In this document: positions 7,804-16,921 of the stretch, piece after piece
How positions within the stretch are numbered: position 1 is the first letter of the stretch
How the letters are laid out: each line of letters starts with the position of its first letter
Assembly: GCA_022828145.1 (NCBI GenBank)
Contig: JAJEJA010000118.1
Span: 1 to 64,000, forward strand
DNA: 64,000 bases
DNA from: Candidatus Poribacteria bacterium
GTDB taxonomy: Bacteria; Poribacteria; WGA-4E; WGA-3G
Direction of reading: 5' to 3'
Program-made: the position numbers and the translations under genes
Notes under the pieces: generated by a model
What the model saw: only the letters and a program-made list of their open reading frames with translations
The model's database searches: none
Told to the model about the DNA's origin: nothing

Positions 7804-8904
7804 TCATAGGAATGCTGACAAACTGCTTGAGAATGCCTTAATTGCTTCTATACGTGTATTTAGGAATGCTTTGAGTTTTCCCCACTGGATCGGTTGTTTG
7901 CCAACGGGGGATACTGATAAAACATCATCGCTGATCCAATCTGGAAAGATGAAACTATCCACCATATCCTCTTTTAGAATTGTGATCTCTTGTGTCCAAA
8001 TATCATACTTATAGAGGGTATATTTTTCTATTCCCGGTTGCTCCTCATTTAACTTGTCCTGAAATGCCGTGAACACCATAGATTTATTCCCATCCATCCA
8101 ATCAAGGCCTGCACATTTATAGTTTTTTGGTATCTTGAGCTTTTGAGATTGTCCTGTTTTCATATCGTAAATAAAGTAGCGATAGGCTTGAGGGATAAGG
8201 TGATTTACACCATCTACCCGACGAGGTATAACTTCGCTTTGAAAATAAAGTAGCTGTTTGCCATCTGGAGAAACCTTCAAATAGAACCGACTAATGATTA
8301 TTGGCCTGGGTTGTGGTAATGGGGGTAAAAGTTCGCGTAAATTGCCTCCATCAGCATTTATAATCCAGATATTCGAACCGCTTTTCCCGAAGATAGGAAT
8401 ATCCGAAAACACAATGTGTTTACCATCAGGGAAAAAAGAAGGGACATTAACGTCAACATTGGCAATCTTTTTGACTACACCACTTTCAAGATGCATCAAG
8501 CAGAGATAAGATTCAACGTCATTCCCTGCTGGAGTGACTTCATCCCTATCGAAAACAATAGATTTTCCATCGGGTAAAAACGAGGGGTAACTATCATCAG
8601 AGGTGGTAAGTTTTCTTATGTCTGTTCCATCTGCATTCATGATGAAGATGTTGGATACGTTTGAATTTTGCTCAGTTCGTCTATCAAACACAATCTGTTT
8701 CCCATCTGGAGACCAACGAGGAAAACCTGCCCACGGTTGATGGGAGAGTAGCGTGATATTACTGCCATCATCATCCATGACGTAAATCCTTCTACCCTCA
8801 CCTGTCAAGGAATCTTCTGACACAAAGAGTATTTTGGCATCAGTGTGTGCTTGTGAAAGAAGCAGTAGGATAAGGCAGCAACACACAATATTCTTTATGT
8901 CCAT
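7804..8904 (-). CDS. Secreted TolB-like PD40 beta-propeller protein
   Basis: 366 residues. An N-terminal signal peptide (VCCCLILLLLSQAHTDA) is followed by repeated PD40 blades of the type WSPDGKQIVF, FLPDGKSIVF and FFPDGKHIVF, joined by I-W/F-I-NADG units. This is the C-terminal TolB propeller fold, so a periplasmic protein or carbohydrate-binding role is likely. It overlaps the end of the DUF1501 gene by 10 bp, which shows tight coupling in the cluster. A homologous-type propeller lies at 62066-63109. Confidence 0.88.
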   Translation of the reverse strand: MDIKNIVCCCLILLLLSQAHTDAKILFVSEDSLTGEGRRIYVMDDDGSNITLLSHQPWAGFPRWSPDGKQIVFDRRTEQNSNVSNIFIMNADGTDIRKLTTSDDSYPSFLPDGKSIVFDRDEVTPAGNDVESYLCLMHLESGVVKKIANVDVNVPSFFPDGKHIVFSDIPIFGKSGSNIWIINADGGNLRELLPPLPQPRPIIISRFYLKVSPDGKQLLYFQSEVIPRRVDGVNHLIPQAYRYFIYDMKTGQSQKLKIPKNYKCAGLDWMDGNKSMVFTAFQDKLNEEQPGIEKYTLYKYDIWTQEITILKEDMVDSFIFPDWISDDVLSVSPVGKQPIQWGKLKAFLNTRIEAIKAFSSSLSAFL

Positions 8905-10271
8905 ACCTCAATTACCTTAGCACCATCAGGTGCAACACGTACGGGTCTACCGTCATTAGTGTGAAGTTCTAATGCAGGATTAATTCCGAGTAACGTGTAG
9001 ATTGTTGCGGCAAGATCCGATGGTGTGACAGGATGTTCCTTCGGGAATTCTCCGAGCGAATCACTACTGCCGATAATCTGTCCGCCTTGAACGCCACCAC
9101 CTGCTAACATCACACTGAACACGTTGGGCCAATGATCGCGACCCCCCTGTGCATTGATTTTTGGTGTGCGTCCAAATTCACCCATGACCACTACGAGTGT
9201 TTCATCTAACATTCTTCTATCGGACAAGTCTTGGATCAAGGCACTCAATGCCCTATCAAGAGAGGGTAGATGCGCGTTTTGGTCGGTGGGATATCGCTCT
9301 TTCAATTGGAAAATATCTTGATGTGTATCCCAACCCGTATGGTTGACGGTCACGAATGGAACGCCGCGTTCGACCAGCCTCCGGGCCAATAGGCAACTCA
9401 TACCGATTCCATTTACACCACCTAAACCATAACGACTACGGACATTATGCGGTTCATCTGCAAGTGAGAATGCACCTTTGGCTTCGGGTGATGTAATGAG
9501 ATTATAGGCGCGCTCCAATTCTGGGTCTGTGACATCTCCTACACCAGCGTCTTTGGCACTGCTGAATTCGTTGAGTGCCTGGACGAATTGTCTACGTCGG
9601 GACAAACGAGTTATATCAATACCTTGATAGAAGTCCAGATCGCGCACCTTAAAACCGCTATTAATTTTTGCGTTTTCTTTCCCTGAACTTCCACCAACAG
9701 AAAATGGACGCGTTGCACTGGGTAAGTAACCGTTTCCGGATACCTGTCCTGTGAAGTTTGGGATAGCGATGTTCATAGGTAAAGCGGTCTGTGTATTACC
9801 TTGAGATGTGTCACCCTGTTGTGATTTGACATAAGCGACCGTTGCTCCGTAAGTAGGATACGCCAGTGCAGGTGTCGGTTTGTATCCAGTCATAAGATAC
9901 TGTGTTCCGAGGTCATGTTCACCGAGGGGGGATGTCATTGAACGGATAATCGTGATCTTATCCATTATCTGTGCAATCCGTTCCATACATTCGCTTATGT
10001 GGACACCGGTAATGTTCGTTGGAATTGTATTCAAAGGTCCGCGAACTTCTTGCGGTGCGTCAGGTTTTGGGTCGAACGTTTCGAGATGACTCGGTCCCCC
10101 ATCCAACCAGATTAGGATGCATGATTTTGCTTTTGCGGTTAACGTGTTTTTGGCTGCAAGGGTATTTTGCAGATGAAAAAAGTCAGCTAAACCGAATCCG
10201 AGGGCAGTTAACCCTCCTACGCGAATAAAGTCTCGTCGACTCATGCCATCACATCGATTTACTACGTTCAT
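8895..10271 (-). CDS. DUF1501 family protein (Tat-exported)
   Basis: 458 residues with a twin-arginine signal (SRRDFIRVGGLTALGFGLADF at about 11-31). The body matches the DUF1501 family, which has an alkaline phosphatase/sulfatase-like fold: ILIWLDGGPSHLETFDPKPDAP, GFTVNHTGWDTH-type segment, VVVMGEFGRTPKIN with GRDHWPN, and VTPSDLAATIYTLLGI. GAGGAG 5 nt before the ATG supports the start. DUF1501 and DUF1549/1553 genes are habitually adjacent in Planctomycetes and relatives. The substrate is unknown. Confidence 0.92.
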   Translation of the reverse strand: MNVVNRCDGMSRRDFIRVGGLTALGFGLADFFHLQNTLAAKNTLTAKAKSCILIWLDGGPSHLETFDPKPDAPQEVRGPLNTIPTNITGVHISECMERIAQIMDKITIIRSMTSPLGEHDLGTQYLMTGYKPTPALAYPTYGATVAYVKSQQGDTSQGNTQTALPMNIAIPNFTGQVSGNGYLPSATRPFSVGGSSGKENAKINSGFKVRDLDFYQGIDITRLSRRRQFVQALNEFSSAKDAGVGDVTDPELERAYNLITSPEAKGAFSLADEPHNVRSRYGLGGVNGIGMSCLLARRLVERGVPFVTVNHTGWDTHQDIFQLKERYPTDQNAHLPSLDRALSALIQDLSDRRMLDETLVVVMGEFGRTPKINAQGGRDHWPNVFSVMLAGGGVQGGQIIGSSDSLGEFPKEHPVTPSDLAATIYTLLGINPALELHTNDGRPVRVAPDGAKVIEVWT

Positions 10272-10308
10272 TCTTTCTCCTCAAATGTACCTACAAGTTT
10301 GCGGGATC

Positions 10309-12234
10309 TTATCTATCATCACGATTCATCTGTTCACTATCGCTTTCCATTAACCATTTTTGTACCGTAGCAGGTTTTTGCCCAATTAATTCAGCAACAC
10401 CACCGAGCACATACGGATCCGGTGAGAGCATTGGTTGTGCTAAAGCGAAGTTATGAAGCACTTTTCTGTCTTTCACCGTCAGAATAGTCTGTGCAACGTT
10501 TCTATTCAAACCGTAATTTCCAGGTCCTTCACGTCCATCCGGTGAAACACCGAGTAGAACGTTGTCTGGGATATGCGGGACAATCTTGTTTGCTTGTTGT
10601 GTTAGCGTATCCGGTGAATCGCCTAAGAATAGGACGTGGACGCTAATCTGCTGTTTAGCCATGTTATTGATTTGAGCGATTAATCGTGTAAAGCCAACTA
10701 ACCCTCGTAGTCCAAGCGGTTTTTCATTTTGAAAGATCAGAACCAGTGGTTTCTTGTCTGCTTTTGTGATGAAGTCGATAGTTTTTCCTTTAGTATCTCC
10801 GTTAATTGCTATTGCTGTCAGAGAAGGGAGTTTTTCTTTCGGTTGCGGACCGGAGAAGATAGTTTGCTCCCGATTTTGCTTGAATTCATCGGGGTTCTTG
10901 ACTTCAACCTTTCTTCGTTGTTGACGGTTGTTGCCTTCCCGGTTTGACACTGCGCGTCGTGCAGCTAACGATTCCGCTTCGTTCAGTTTACCATTACCGT
11001 CTTTGTCAAAACGTTTGATAAGTGCTTCAGGTGAAAGTGATCCTTCTCTATCTCGGTCACTTTCTCTTTCCATCCTTCTACCTTCAGGACTTTCTCTCTT
11101 GTCTCCTTCTCTTTGGATGCGTTCTTCAGGAGATGGGTCGCGGTCCTGCTTTGGATTGATATTACTGTTGTCCTTAAGAAGTGCTTCGCCTTCCTGCCAT
11201 GTGATTCCTAATTCTTTGAGTTTTTCAGCAGCTGCATCCTTGGATATTCGTCCGTTGCTAACAGCTATTCGAATTGCCTTATAACTTAACACAATGTATC
11301 TCTTTTTCAATGCGTCCAACTTCTCATTTAAATCAGTCACCTTTTCTTGATACTTTTGCAGTTCCTCTTTTTTCTTTAATTCACGTTGTTTATTCAACAG
11401 ATTTTCCAATACTGTAGGTTCAACGTCAATTGCTTGTGCCACACCACCGAGCACATGAGGATCGGTGTAAAACGAGGGCTGCGTAAAAGCGAAATTGTGA
11501 AGCACTTTACCATCCTTAGCAATCAATATGGTCTGTGATACATTACGATTGAGTCCATAACTGCCAGGACCTTCGCGTCCATCAGTTGACTTTGAGACCT
11601 TTATGTTGTCTGACTCCAGGTCCTTAAGAAATTGGTCTGACCAGTCAGGTAGTGTGTCATTATCACCTAAAAGGAAGACAATGCCAATTTGGAGTTCTTG
11701 ATCTGATTTTTCTGTTTCATTTAAAATGGACTTTCCTTTTAGGTGTTGGTTTATTCTGGAAAGCGCATCTACATTTTCATCCATCCCTTTTATAGATGCG
11801 ATATTATTATCTTGCAAGAAGAGGATGAGTGGTTTTCCACCTATTCCTGCTGTGATATCAAAAGCCTTATCTATATCCAGTCTGTCTTTTTTACCGTATA
11901 GATGCGTAACCATTAGCGGTGGAAGTTTTTCACCGGGTTGCGGTCCAGAATAGATCCTATTCTCTTGGGATTTATAGAAATCTGATGGATTGAGAACTCT
12001 AATTGCGTTTTTGTCTTTGTAATCTTTCTTCTCCTTCATTTCCATTATCTTTTTCTGGTCAGCCTTTTTCAGTTTAGATTCTTCCATCTCTTTATCAGAT
12101 TCTTTAGGCGTTTGAGACAATAAAGAGCATTGGATCGTATTCAGCTGCATCAGTTGTGCGGCTGAATACATAGTTGAGAACGTTAAAAGTAGGATTGATA
12201 TACATAGTAATGAAAGTGATATTCGCTTCATCAT
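10309..12234 (-). CDS. Secreted protein with two redoxin-like domains and an EF-hand
   Basis: 641 residues from the ATG at 12234, which has GGAGG 5 nt upstream and begins a good signal peptide (MMKRISLSLLCISILLLTF). An ATG at 12282 is also in frame and overlaps the hflC stop. Two homologous thioredoxin/redoxin-like halves (about 85-275 and 450-620) share SGPQP.EKLP, a LLGD or FLGD strand, DGREGPG.YGLNRNV.QTIL and KVLHNFA..QP. Neither keeps a C-x-x-C active site, so they are unlikely to be ordinary oxidoreductases. A coiled-coil, highly charged linker carries a canonical EF-hand loop, DKDGNGKLNEAE. This suggests a calcium-responsive binding protein; the function is unknown. Confidence 0.82.
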   Translation of the reverse strand: MMKRISLSLLCISILLLTFSTMYSAAQLMQLNTIQCSLLSQTPKESDKEMEESKLKKADQKKIMEMKEKKDYKDKNAIRVLNPSDFYKSQENRIYSGPQPGEKLPPLMVTHLYGKKDRLDIDKAFDITAGIGGKPLILFLQDNNIASIKGMDENVDALSRINQHLKGKSILNETEKSDQELQIGIVFLLGDNDTLPDWSDQFLKDLESDNIKVSKSTDGREGPGSYGLNRNVSQTILIAKDGKVLHNFAFTQPSFYTDPHVLGGVAQAIDVEPTVLENLLNKQRELKKKEELQKYQEKVTDLNEKLDALKKRYIVLSYKAIRIAVSNGRISKDAAAEKLKELGITWQEGEALLKDNSNINPKQDRDPSPEERIQREGDKRESPEGRRMERESDRDREGSLSPEALIKRFDKDGNGKLNEAESLAARRAVSNREGNNRQQRRKVEVKNPDEFKQNREQTIFSGPQPKEKLPSLTAIAINGDTKGKTIDFITKADKKPLVLIFQNEKPLGLRGLVGFTRLIAQINNMAKQQISVHVLFLGDSPDTLTQQANKIVPHIPDNVLLGVSPDGREGPGNYGLNRNVAQTILTVKDRKVLHNFALAQPMLSPDPYVLGGVAELIGQKPATVQKWLMESDSEQMNRDDR

Positions 12235-12281
12235 TTGTTCCTCCATCAAGATCCTTAGTTGAAGATAGTTTCCTTGGAACA

Positions 12282-13241
12282 TTATCTTCTGATTGCCTGA
12301 CTATCTTTGAGGTATTTATAGAGTTCACTATCGGTTGACAGAATCAGTTTTGTGCTTGCATTATTGGTTTTTCGGTATGTTTCCAGAGTCTGTAGAAAAG
12401 CGAAGAATTCAGGGTCTTTTCCGTGTGCTTCTGCGTAAATCTGAATGGCTTGTGCGTCAGCAGCCCCTCTAATCTGTTCAGCTTGTTTATAAGCCTCTGA
12501 TTGAATCCGTTCTAACTCTTTCTGTTTCTGTCCCATAATATCTGCAGCTTCACCCTCTCCTTCGGATTTATACTTTTCAGATATGCGTTGTCGTTCAGAG
12601 ATCATTCGGGTAAAGACTTTCTCCCGTACTTCTTCTACGTAGTTTATCCGTTTAATTTGAACATCCACGAGTTCGATGCCAAATCTGGGCAGAGATTCTT
12701 GTGCTTTTGCATGTATCATCTGTGTAATTTTTTCTCTACCTATGCTAATCGCTTCTAACTTTTCTGTGGATTGTCCAGCTTCTTCTTCAAGAGTTTCCGG
12801 TTTTCGTTCTAATACCGCGTTTGAATTTCTGACAGCTTCAATTAATAACTGAGCGGTTACTAAATCTCGAGCAGCAGAATCGATAATATCGTCAAGTCGG
12901 GATTGTGCCTGCACTTCTGTACCGAGTGCTTGATAATACTTGAGTGCATCCACAATTCGCCAACGTGCAGTTGTATCAAGCCATATAAACCGTTTGTCTT
13001 TTGTTGGGATCTGATTTCGAGAACCTTCCCATTCAAGGATACGTTTCTCAAAACTGTGCACCTGTTGAATAAAAGGGGTTTTGATTTTTAGTCCTGCTTC
13101 AACTATGGGTTCTCCAACGGGTCGTCCAAACTCAGTAATAACCACCTGTTCACCCTCTTCAACGATATAAAACATACCAGAGGACAAAACTACGATCAAG
13201 AGGGTAACGACAATTATGGGTATCAGTATACTTAACTTCAT
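12282..13241 (-). CDS. HflC, SPFH/band 7 membrane protein
   Basis: 319 residues: an N-terminal transmembrane segment (about 4-25), then the SPFH/band 7 domain (YIVEEGEQVVITEFGRPVGEP) and a C-terminal coiled coil rich in Glu/Ala (EGEGEAADIMGQKQKELERIQSEAYKQAEQIRGAADAQA is typical HflC). HflK and HflC form a large cage around the FtsH protease in the inner membrane and control membrane-protein turnover. It lies 14 bp behind hflK. The length fits the family. Confidence 0.95.
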   Translation of the reverse strand: MKLSILIPIIVVTLLIVVLSSGMFYIVEEGEQVVITEFGRPVGEPIVEAGLKIKTPFIQQVHSFEKRILEWEGSRNQIPTKDKRFIWLDTTARWRIVDALKYYQALGTEVQAQSRLDDIIDSAARDLVTAQLLIEAVRNSNAVLERKPETLEEEAGQSTEKLEAISIGREKITQMIHAKAQESLPRFGIELVDVQIKRINYVEEVREKVFTRMISERQRISEKYKSEGEGEAADIMGQKQKELERIQSEAYKQAEQIRGAADAQAIQIYAEAHGKDPEFFAFLQTLETYRKTNNASTKLILSTDSELYKYLKDSQAIRR

Positions 13242-13255
13242 CCTATTCTCCTTAT

Positions 13256-14203
13256 TTATTCCTTCAACTGCAAAATTGGTATAGGTGTATTGGTATTAGA
13301 GTCAATTACATAGATCTCTTTTATCTGCGGCAAGATATCCTGCATTGTTTCAAGATAGAGTCTTTTTCGTGTTACCTCTTTTGCCTTTTGATATTCTGCC
13401 CGAATTGAATTGAACTTATCAGCATCCCCCTGTGCTTCATTGACCCGTTTTAGCGCGTATCCTTGTGCTTCAGAAATTTGCTGAGATGCTAACCCTTTAG
13501 ATTTTGGGATAGATTGGTTGTAGTCGCGCCATGCTTCGTTGATGAGTCTATCTTTTTCCTGCTTTGCTTCGTTCACTGCGTTGTAGGAGGGCTTCACTTT
13601 ATCTGGTGGGTTCACATCCTGCAGCGTAACTGTTGAAACATCCAAACCTGTTTCGTACAGGTCAAGCAGTGTCTGCAAATGTTGTTCTACTTCAGTGGCA
13701 ATTTCAATCCTACCCACTGTGAGAACTTCAGTTACAGTGCGGTCCCCAACAACCCGACTCATGACCGCTTCTGATAGGTCTCGTAATGCAAACTTTGGAT
13801 TTCTAACTGAAAACAGGTATTGCTCCGGGTCTTTGATTTTGAACTGAACGACCCATTTAACATCAGCGATGCTCAGATCTGCTGTGAGTAGCAAAGATTC
13901 AGCACTAAAGTCGCGGGGATCAAATTCAGTCCGTATACCCGCCTTTAAAGTTCGAAACCCAAATTCCTCTTTAAAGACTTTTCTAACTTGAACTTTCATT
14001 GCTTTCTCAATGCCAAAAGGCAATTTAAAGTGAAGTCCAGGATCGGTGTTTCGGACAGATTTTCCGAACAATAAGACAACAGCGATTTCGTCTGCTTCAA
14101 CCGTATAGAAGCTTGTTGATAGACTTATCAAGACGACAATGCCAATTACAATTATAAGAAGGCGTTTCGGTGTAATAAGTCTTAAAAAATCTATTAAATC
14201 CAC
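13256..14203 (-). CDS. HflK, SPFH/band 7 membrane protein
   Basis: 315 residues with one N-terminal membrane span (about 15-32), then a band 7 domain (FYTVEADEIAVVLLFGKSVRNTDPGLHFKLPFGIEK) and a coiled-coil tail. The DVSTVTLQDVNPPD segment is characteristic of HflK. It is shorter than E. coli HflK (about 420) because the Gly/Pro-rich N-terminal extension is missing. Partner of the hflC gene directly downstream. Probable role: FtsH-associated membrane quality control. Confidence 0.95.
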   Translation of the reverse strand: MDLIDFLRLITPKRLLIIVIGIVVLISLSTSFYTVEADEIAVVLLFGKSVRNTDPGLHFKLPFGIEKAMKVQVRKVFKEEFGFRTLKAGIRTEFDPRDFSAESLLLTADLSIADVKWVVQFKIKDPEQYLFSVRNPKFALRDLSEAVMSRVVGDRTVTEVLTVGRIEIATEVEQHLQTLLDLYETGLDVSTVTLQDVNPPDKVKPSYNAVNEAKQEKDRLINEAWRDYNQSIPKSKGLASQQISEAQGYALKRVNEAQGDADKFNSIRAEYQKAKEVTRKRLYLETMQDILPQIKEIYVIDSNTNTPIPILQLKE

Positions 14204-14231
14204 ATTTTTCTCCTTTCATTTTTTATGCATT

Positions 14232-15215
14232 TTATATCTCATATTTCACTAATTTTCGTGCTGCATCAACAATCTGTTCTGTATCAGGAATAACGAAGTT
14301 TTCCATTACGGGTGCGAATGGAACGGGGACAGGTGCTGCAGCCACACGTTCAATGGGTGCATCAAGGTAATCAAACGCTTCTCGGACAACAAGTGCAGCG
14401 ATTTCTGCCCCGAAACCTGCTCTACCGACTGCCTCATGTGCAATCAGTAATCGGTTCGTTTTTTTCACTGACTCAAAAATGGTGTCTTTGTCAAGTGGCA
14501 TAAGCGTTCTTGGGTCAACGATTTCAGCGGAGATTCCTTCTTCTGAAAGTTCCTCAGCTGCTTCAAGTGCTTTTAAGACCATACGTGAGGTTGCTAAAAT
14601 CGTAATATCCTCACCCTCCCGCTTTACTTCCGCTTCACCCAATGGAATTGTATATTCATCATCGGGTATTTCACCTTCTTCAGTATAGAGCAGTTTGTGT
14701 TCAATGAACATAATAGGGTTGTCGTTTCGTATGGCAGTCTTTAGCAGTCCTTTTGCATCATAAGGTGTAGATGGCATGACGACGAGTAGACCCGGAATAT
14801 GTACGAACCATGCTTCAAGACTTTGTGCATGCTGTGCTGCGGATGAACGTCCGGCACCGCCTTGCGTCCGGATGACAAGAGGAACATCTAACTGTCCACC
14901 GACCATATAACGGATTTTTGCTACTTGGTTGACAATTTGATCCATTCCAACTGCAGTGAAGTCAATGTACATCAGTTCTGCAACGGGACGCATGCCTGTA
15001 ACTGCTGCGCCCAGTGCAGTCCCAATTATTGCAGATTCAGAAATGGGTGTATTTCGGATACGTTCTTTTCCAAACTGCTTATATAGACCGTCCGTAACCT
15101 TGTATGCGCCGCCATACTCAGCGATGTCTTCTCCCATAAGGAAGACGGTTTCGTCCCGTTCCATCTCTTCTATCAGTGCTTCTTTCAGAGCATCACGATA
15201 GGTTATAGTTTTCAT
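14232..15215 (-). CDS. Pyruvate/2-oxoacid dehydrogenase E1 component, beta subunit
   Basis: 327 residues, full length for the family. Typical stretches are ALIEEMERDETVFLMGEDIAEYGGAYKVTDGL, FGKERIRNTPISESAIIGTALGAAVTGMRPVAELMY, the TPP-domain QGGAGRSSAAQHAQSLEAW, and a C-terminal transketolase fold (ILATSRMVLKALEAAEELS). It forms an alpha2beta2 heterotetramer with the E1 alpha subunit to decarboxylate pyruvate or a branched 2-oxoacid. No E1 alpha, E2 or E3 gene is adjacent, which is unusual. Substrate choice (pyruvate, acetoin or branched-chain acids) cannot be read from the sequence. Confidence 0.93.
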   Translation of the reverse strand: MKTITYRDALKEALIEEMERDETVFLMGEDIAEYGGAYKVTDGLYKQFGKERIRNTPISESAIIGTALGAAVTGMRPVAELMYIDFTAVGMDQIVNQVAKIRYMVGGQLDVPLVIRTQGGAGRSSAAQHAQSLEAWFVHIPGLLVVMPSTPYDAKGLLKTAIRNDNPIMFIEHKLLYTEEGEIPDDEYTIPLGEAEVKREGEDITILATSRMVLKALEAAEELSEEGISAEIVDPRTLMPLDKDTIFESVKKTNRLLIAHEAVGRAGFGAEIAALVVREAFDYLDAPIERVAAAPVPVPFAPVMENFVIPDTEQIVDAARKLVKYEI

Positions 15216-15276
15216 TTACATTTTATTCCTTTCAATCATTATTTCTTTTGTGAGCTTCTTTGCAAATACACATTAT

Positions 15277-16869
15277 CTATACTGATGAGGGTTGTGCTTG
15301 CAAAACAGGAATGACGTAACTACGTATGGTTATATCGTCAACAGTTTCTGTTTCTACAATAGGTTCTGGATTCTCACGATGATCAAACACGACATAATAG
15401 CCTTGCTCTGTCCCTTCTATTTTCGCGTAGGTTGCAAGCTGTTTTTTACCTGATGCATAACGTGATTTTCCTTCCCATATTTTTGTTTCAACGATATATT
15501 TTTTCTGATTGTGGATGAGAAGTAGATCCATTCTGCCTCGTCCTGTTTGCACTTCAAGATGCATACTTCCGCCTACGCTTCGGATGAAATGTTCCAAATA
15601 AGAATAAAGCAGAAGTTGTCCAACGTATTCCTGTGGTTTGTTTGGAACTTGCAAAATTCTAAAACCGACACGAGCAATAAAATCTCGGAAGTTATCAAGT
15701 AGGGAGTCTATATCAATGTCCCCGGTGGATGTAAGGTAATCCAAACTACATTCATCTTTCTCCTTAGAGAAATACTCATTTTCTAACCCATTAATTGTTG
15801 GTTTAAATGCTCGAAGGATACGGTATAGGTAAATTGGATTGACTATTTCACACATCCCTTCAGAGTCTCTTTGAAGCACACCATAAGTAGCAAGTTCACT
15901 TATGATGTCATCATCAAGGTTGAATTCAACGCCATCGTCACTTGCCATAATTTTCAACAAAATGTCTTCAAAACGCGGATCTCTACGTACATTTGTAATA
16001 AGATGCTGAATATTAATATTCCGTTCTTGAAGGAGTGTTGCATGTGCTTGTGAAAAGTGTAAAGTAGAAATGGCTTCAGCCTTAGGTATTTCTAACTCCT
16101 CAGTGAGAATTTGTCCAAAGCGGTTTACAAGTACAGGTTGACCTGCAGTCTGTTTATGGATAGACGCTATTACTTCAGGTTTGAATTCTTGACCAACTTC
16201 GTCCATATACTGTCTAAATAGTTCTTTTACTTGTTCTAATGTAAAGTTCGGTAAATGAAACTCATCTTGAATATTAAATGGAGAAACAGAACGGTCATAG
16301 TTAAGCTGACTAATACTCTTTACTCCCACTATTCCGACACTATGTGGATTTTTGAGATCAACAGCAAGATATATATGTCGTAATGAATACAGAAAATCGC
16401 TCAATACATCTTGAGGAATACCATCAAATTCGTCAATAAGCAACGTGATTTTTTTATTGTCAAGAAACTTTGATAGTTCATTAAAGAACGAACCCATTGA
16501 GAAATGATCGCTTAACGGTGTTTTTTCAAAGAAGTGTGAGAGCTCCTTGACCTGTTTCATCCCTCTTTCTTCAAGTACATACTCAACATTTCTATAGATC
16601 AATTCTGAGAGTCTCTCGTAAAAGATAGGCGGTGTGCCATTTCGCATCACTTGGAAGTCCAACTGTATAGGAAAATAGTTTGGATCTTCTGCGGTAAGTA
16701 TATCCATCGCCATTTGGAAAAAGGTTGTCTTCCCGGTCTGGCGTGGTGCAAAGAGAACGATGTACCGTCCTTCTCTTACGCGGCTATTGAAGTCTGTGAT
16801 TTCTTCGGTGCGTGGAACGACATAATGTTTGTCTGGATACACGCGTCCTTGAGTTCCAAAACGTCTCAT
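15277..16869 (-). CDS. AAA-like ATPase with C-terminal PD-(D/E)XK nuclease-like domain
   Basis: 530 residues. The N-terminal AAA-like domain has Walker A APRQTGKTT (41-49) and Walker B ITLLIDEFD (about 138-146), preceded by RYIVLF. The middle region is a winged-helix type. The C-terminal 100 residues show a PD-(D/E)XK nuclease-like core: GRMDLLLIHNQKKYIVETKIW (D..ExK) and a closing QLATYAKIEGTEQGYYVVF strand. This architecture is common in uncultured bacteria and Bacteroidetes (AAA_35 or AAA-ATPase_like plus PDDEXK_9); its role is unclear, perhaps in mobile-element or defence biology. A ribosome binding site AAAGGGA supports the start. Confidence 0.88.
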   Translation of the reverse strand: MRRFGTQGRVYPDKHYVVPRTEEITDFNSRVREGRYIVLFAPRQTGKTTFFQMAMDILTAEDPNYFPIQLDFQVMRNGTPPIFYERLSELIYRNVEYVLEERGMKQVKELSHFFEKTPLSDHFSMGSFFNELSKFLDNKKITLLIDEFDGIPQDVLSDFLYSLRHIYLAVDLKNPHSVGIVGVKSISQLNYDRSVSPFNIQDEFHLPNFTLEQVKELFRQYMDEVGQEFKPEVIASIHKQTAGQPVLVNRFGQILTEELEIPKAEAISTLHFSQAHATLLQERNINIQHLITNVRRDPRFEDILLKIMASDDGVEFNLDDDIISELATYGVLQRDSEGMCEIVNPIYLYRILRAFKPTINGLENEYFSKEKDECSLDYLTSTGDIDIDSLLDNFRDFIARVGFRILQVPNKPQEYVGQLLLYSYLEHFIRSVGGSMHLEVQTGRGRMDLLLIHNQKKYIVETKIWEGKSRYASGKKQLATYAKIEGTEQGYYVVFDHRENPEPIVETETVDDITIRSYVIPVLQAQPSSV

Positions 16870-16921
16870 TTTATTCCCTTTATTGAGAGCCCTCTAACTT
16901 ATATCTTGTCATTTAGCGAGG

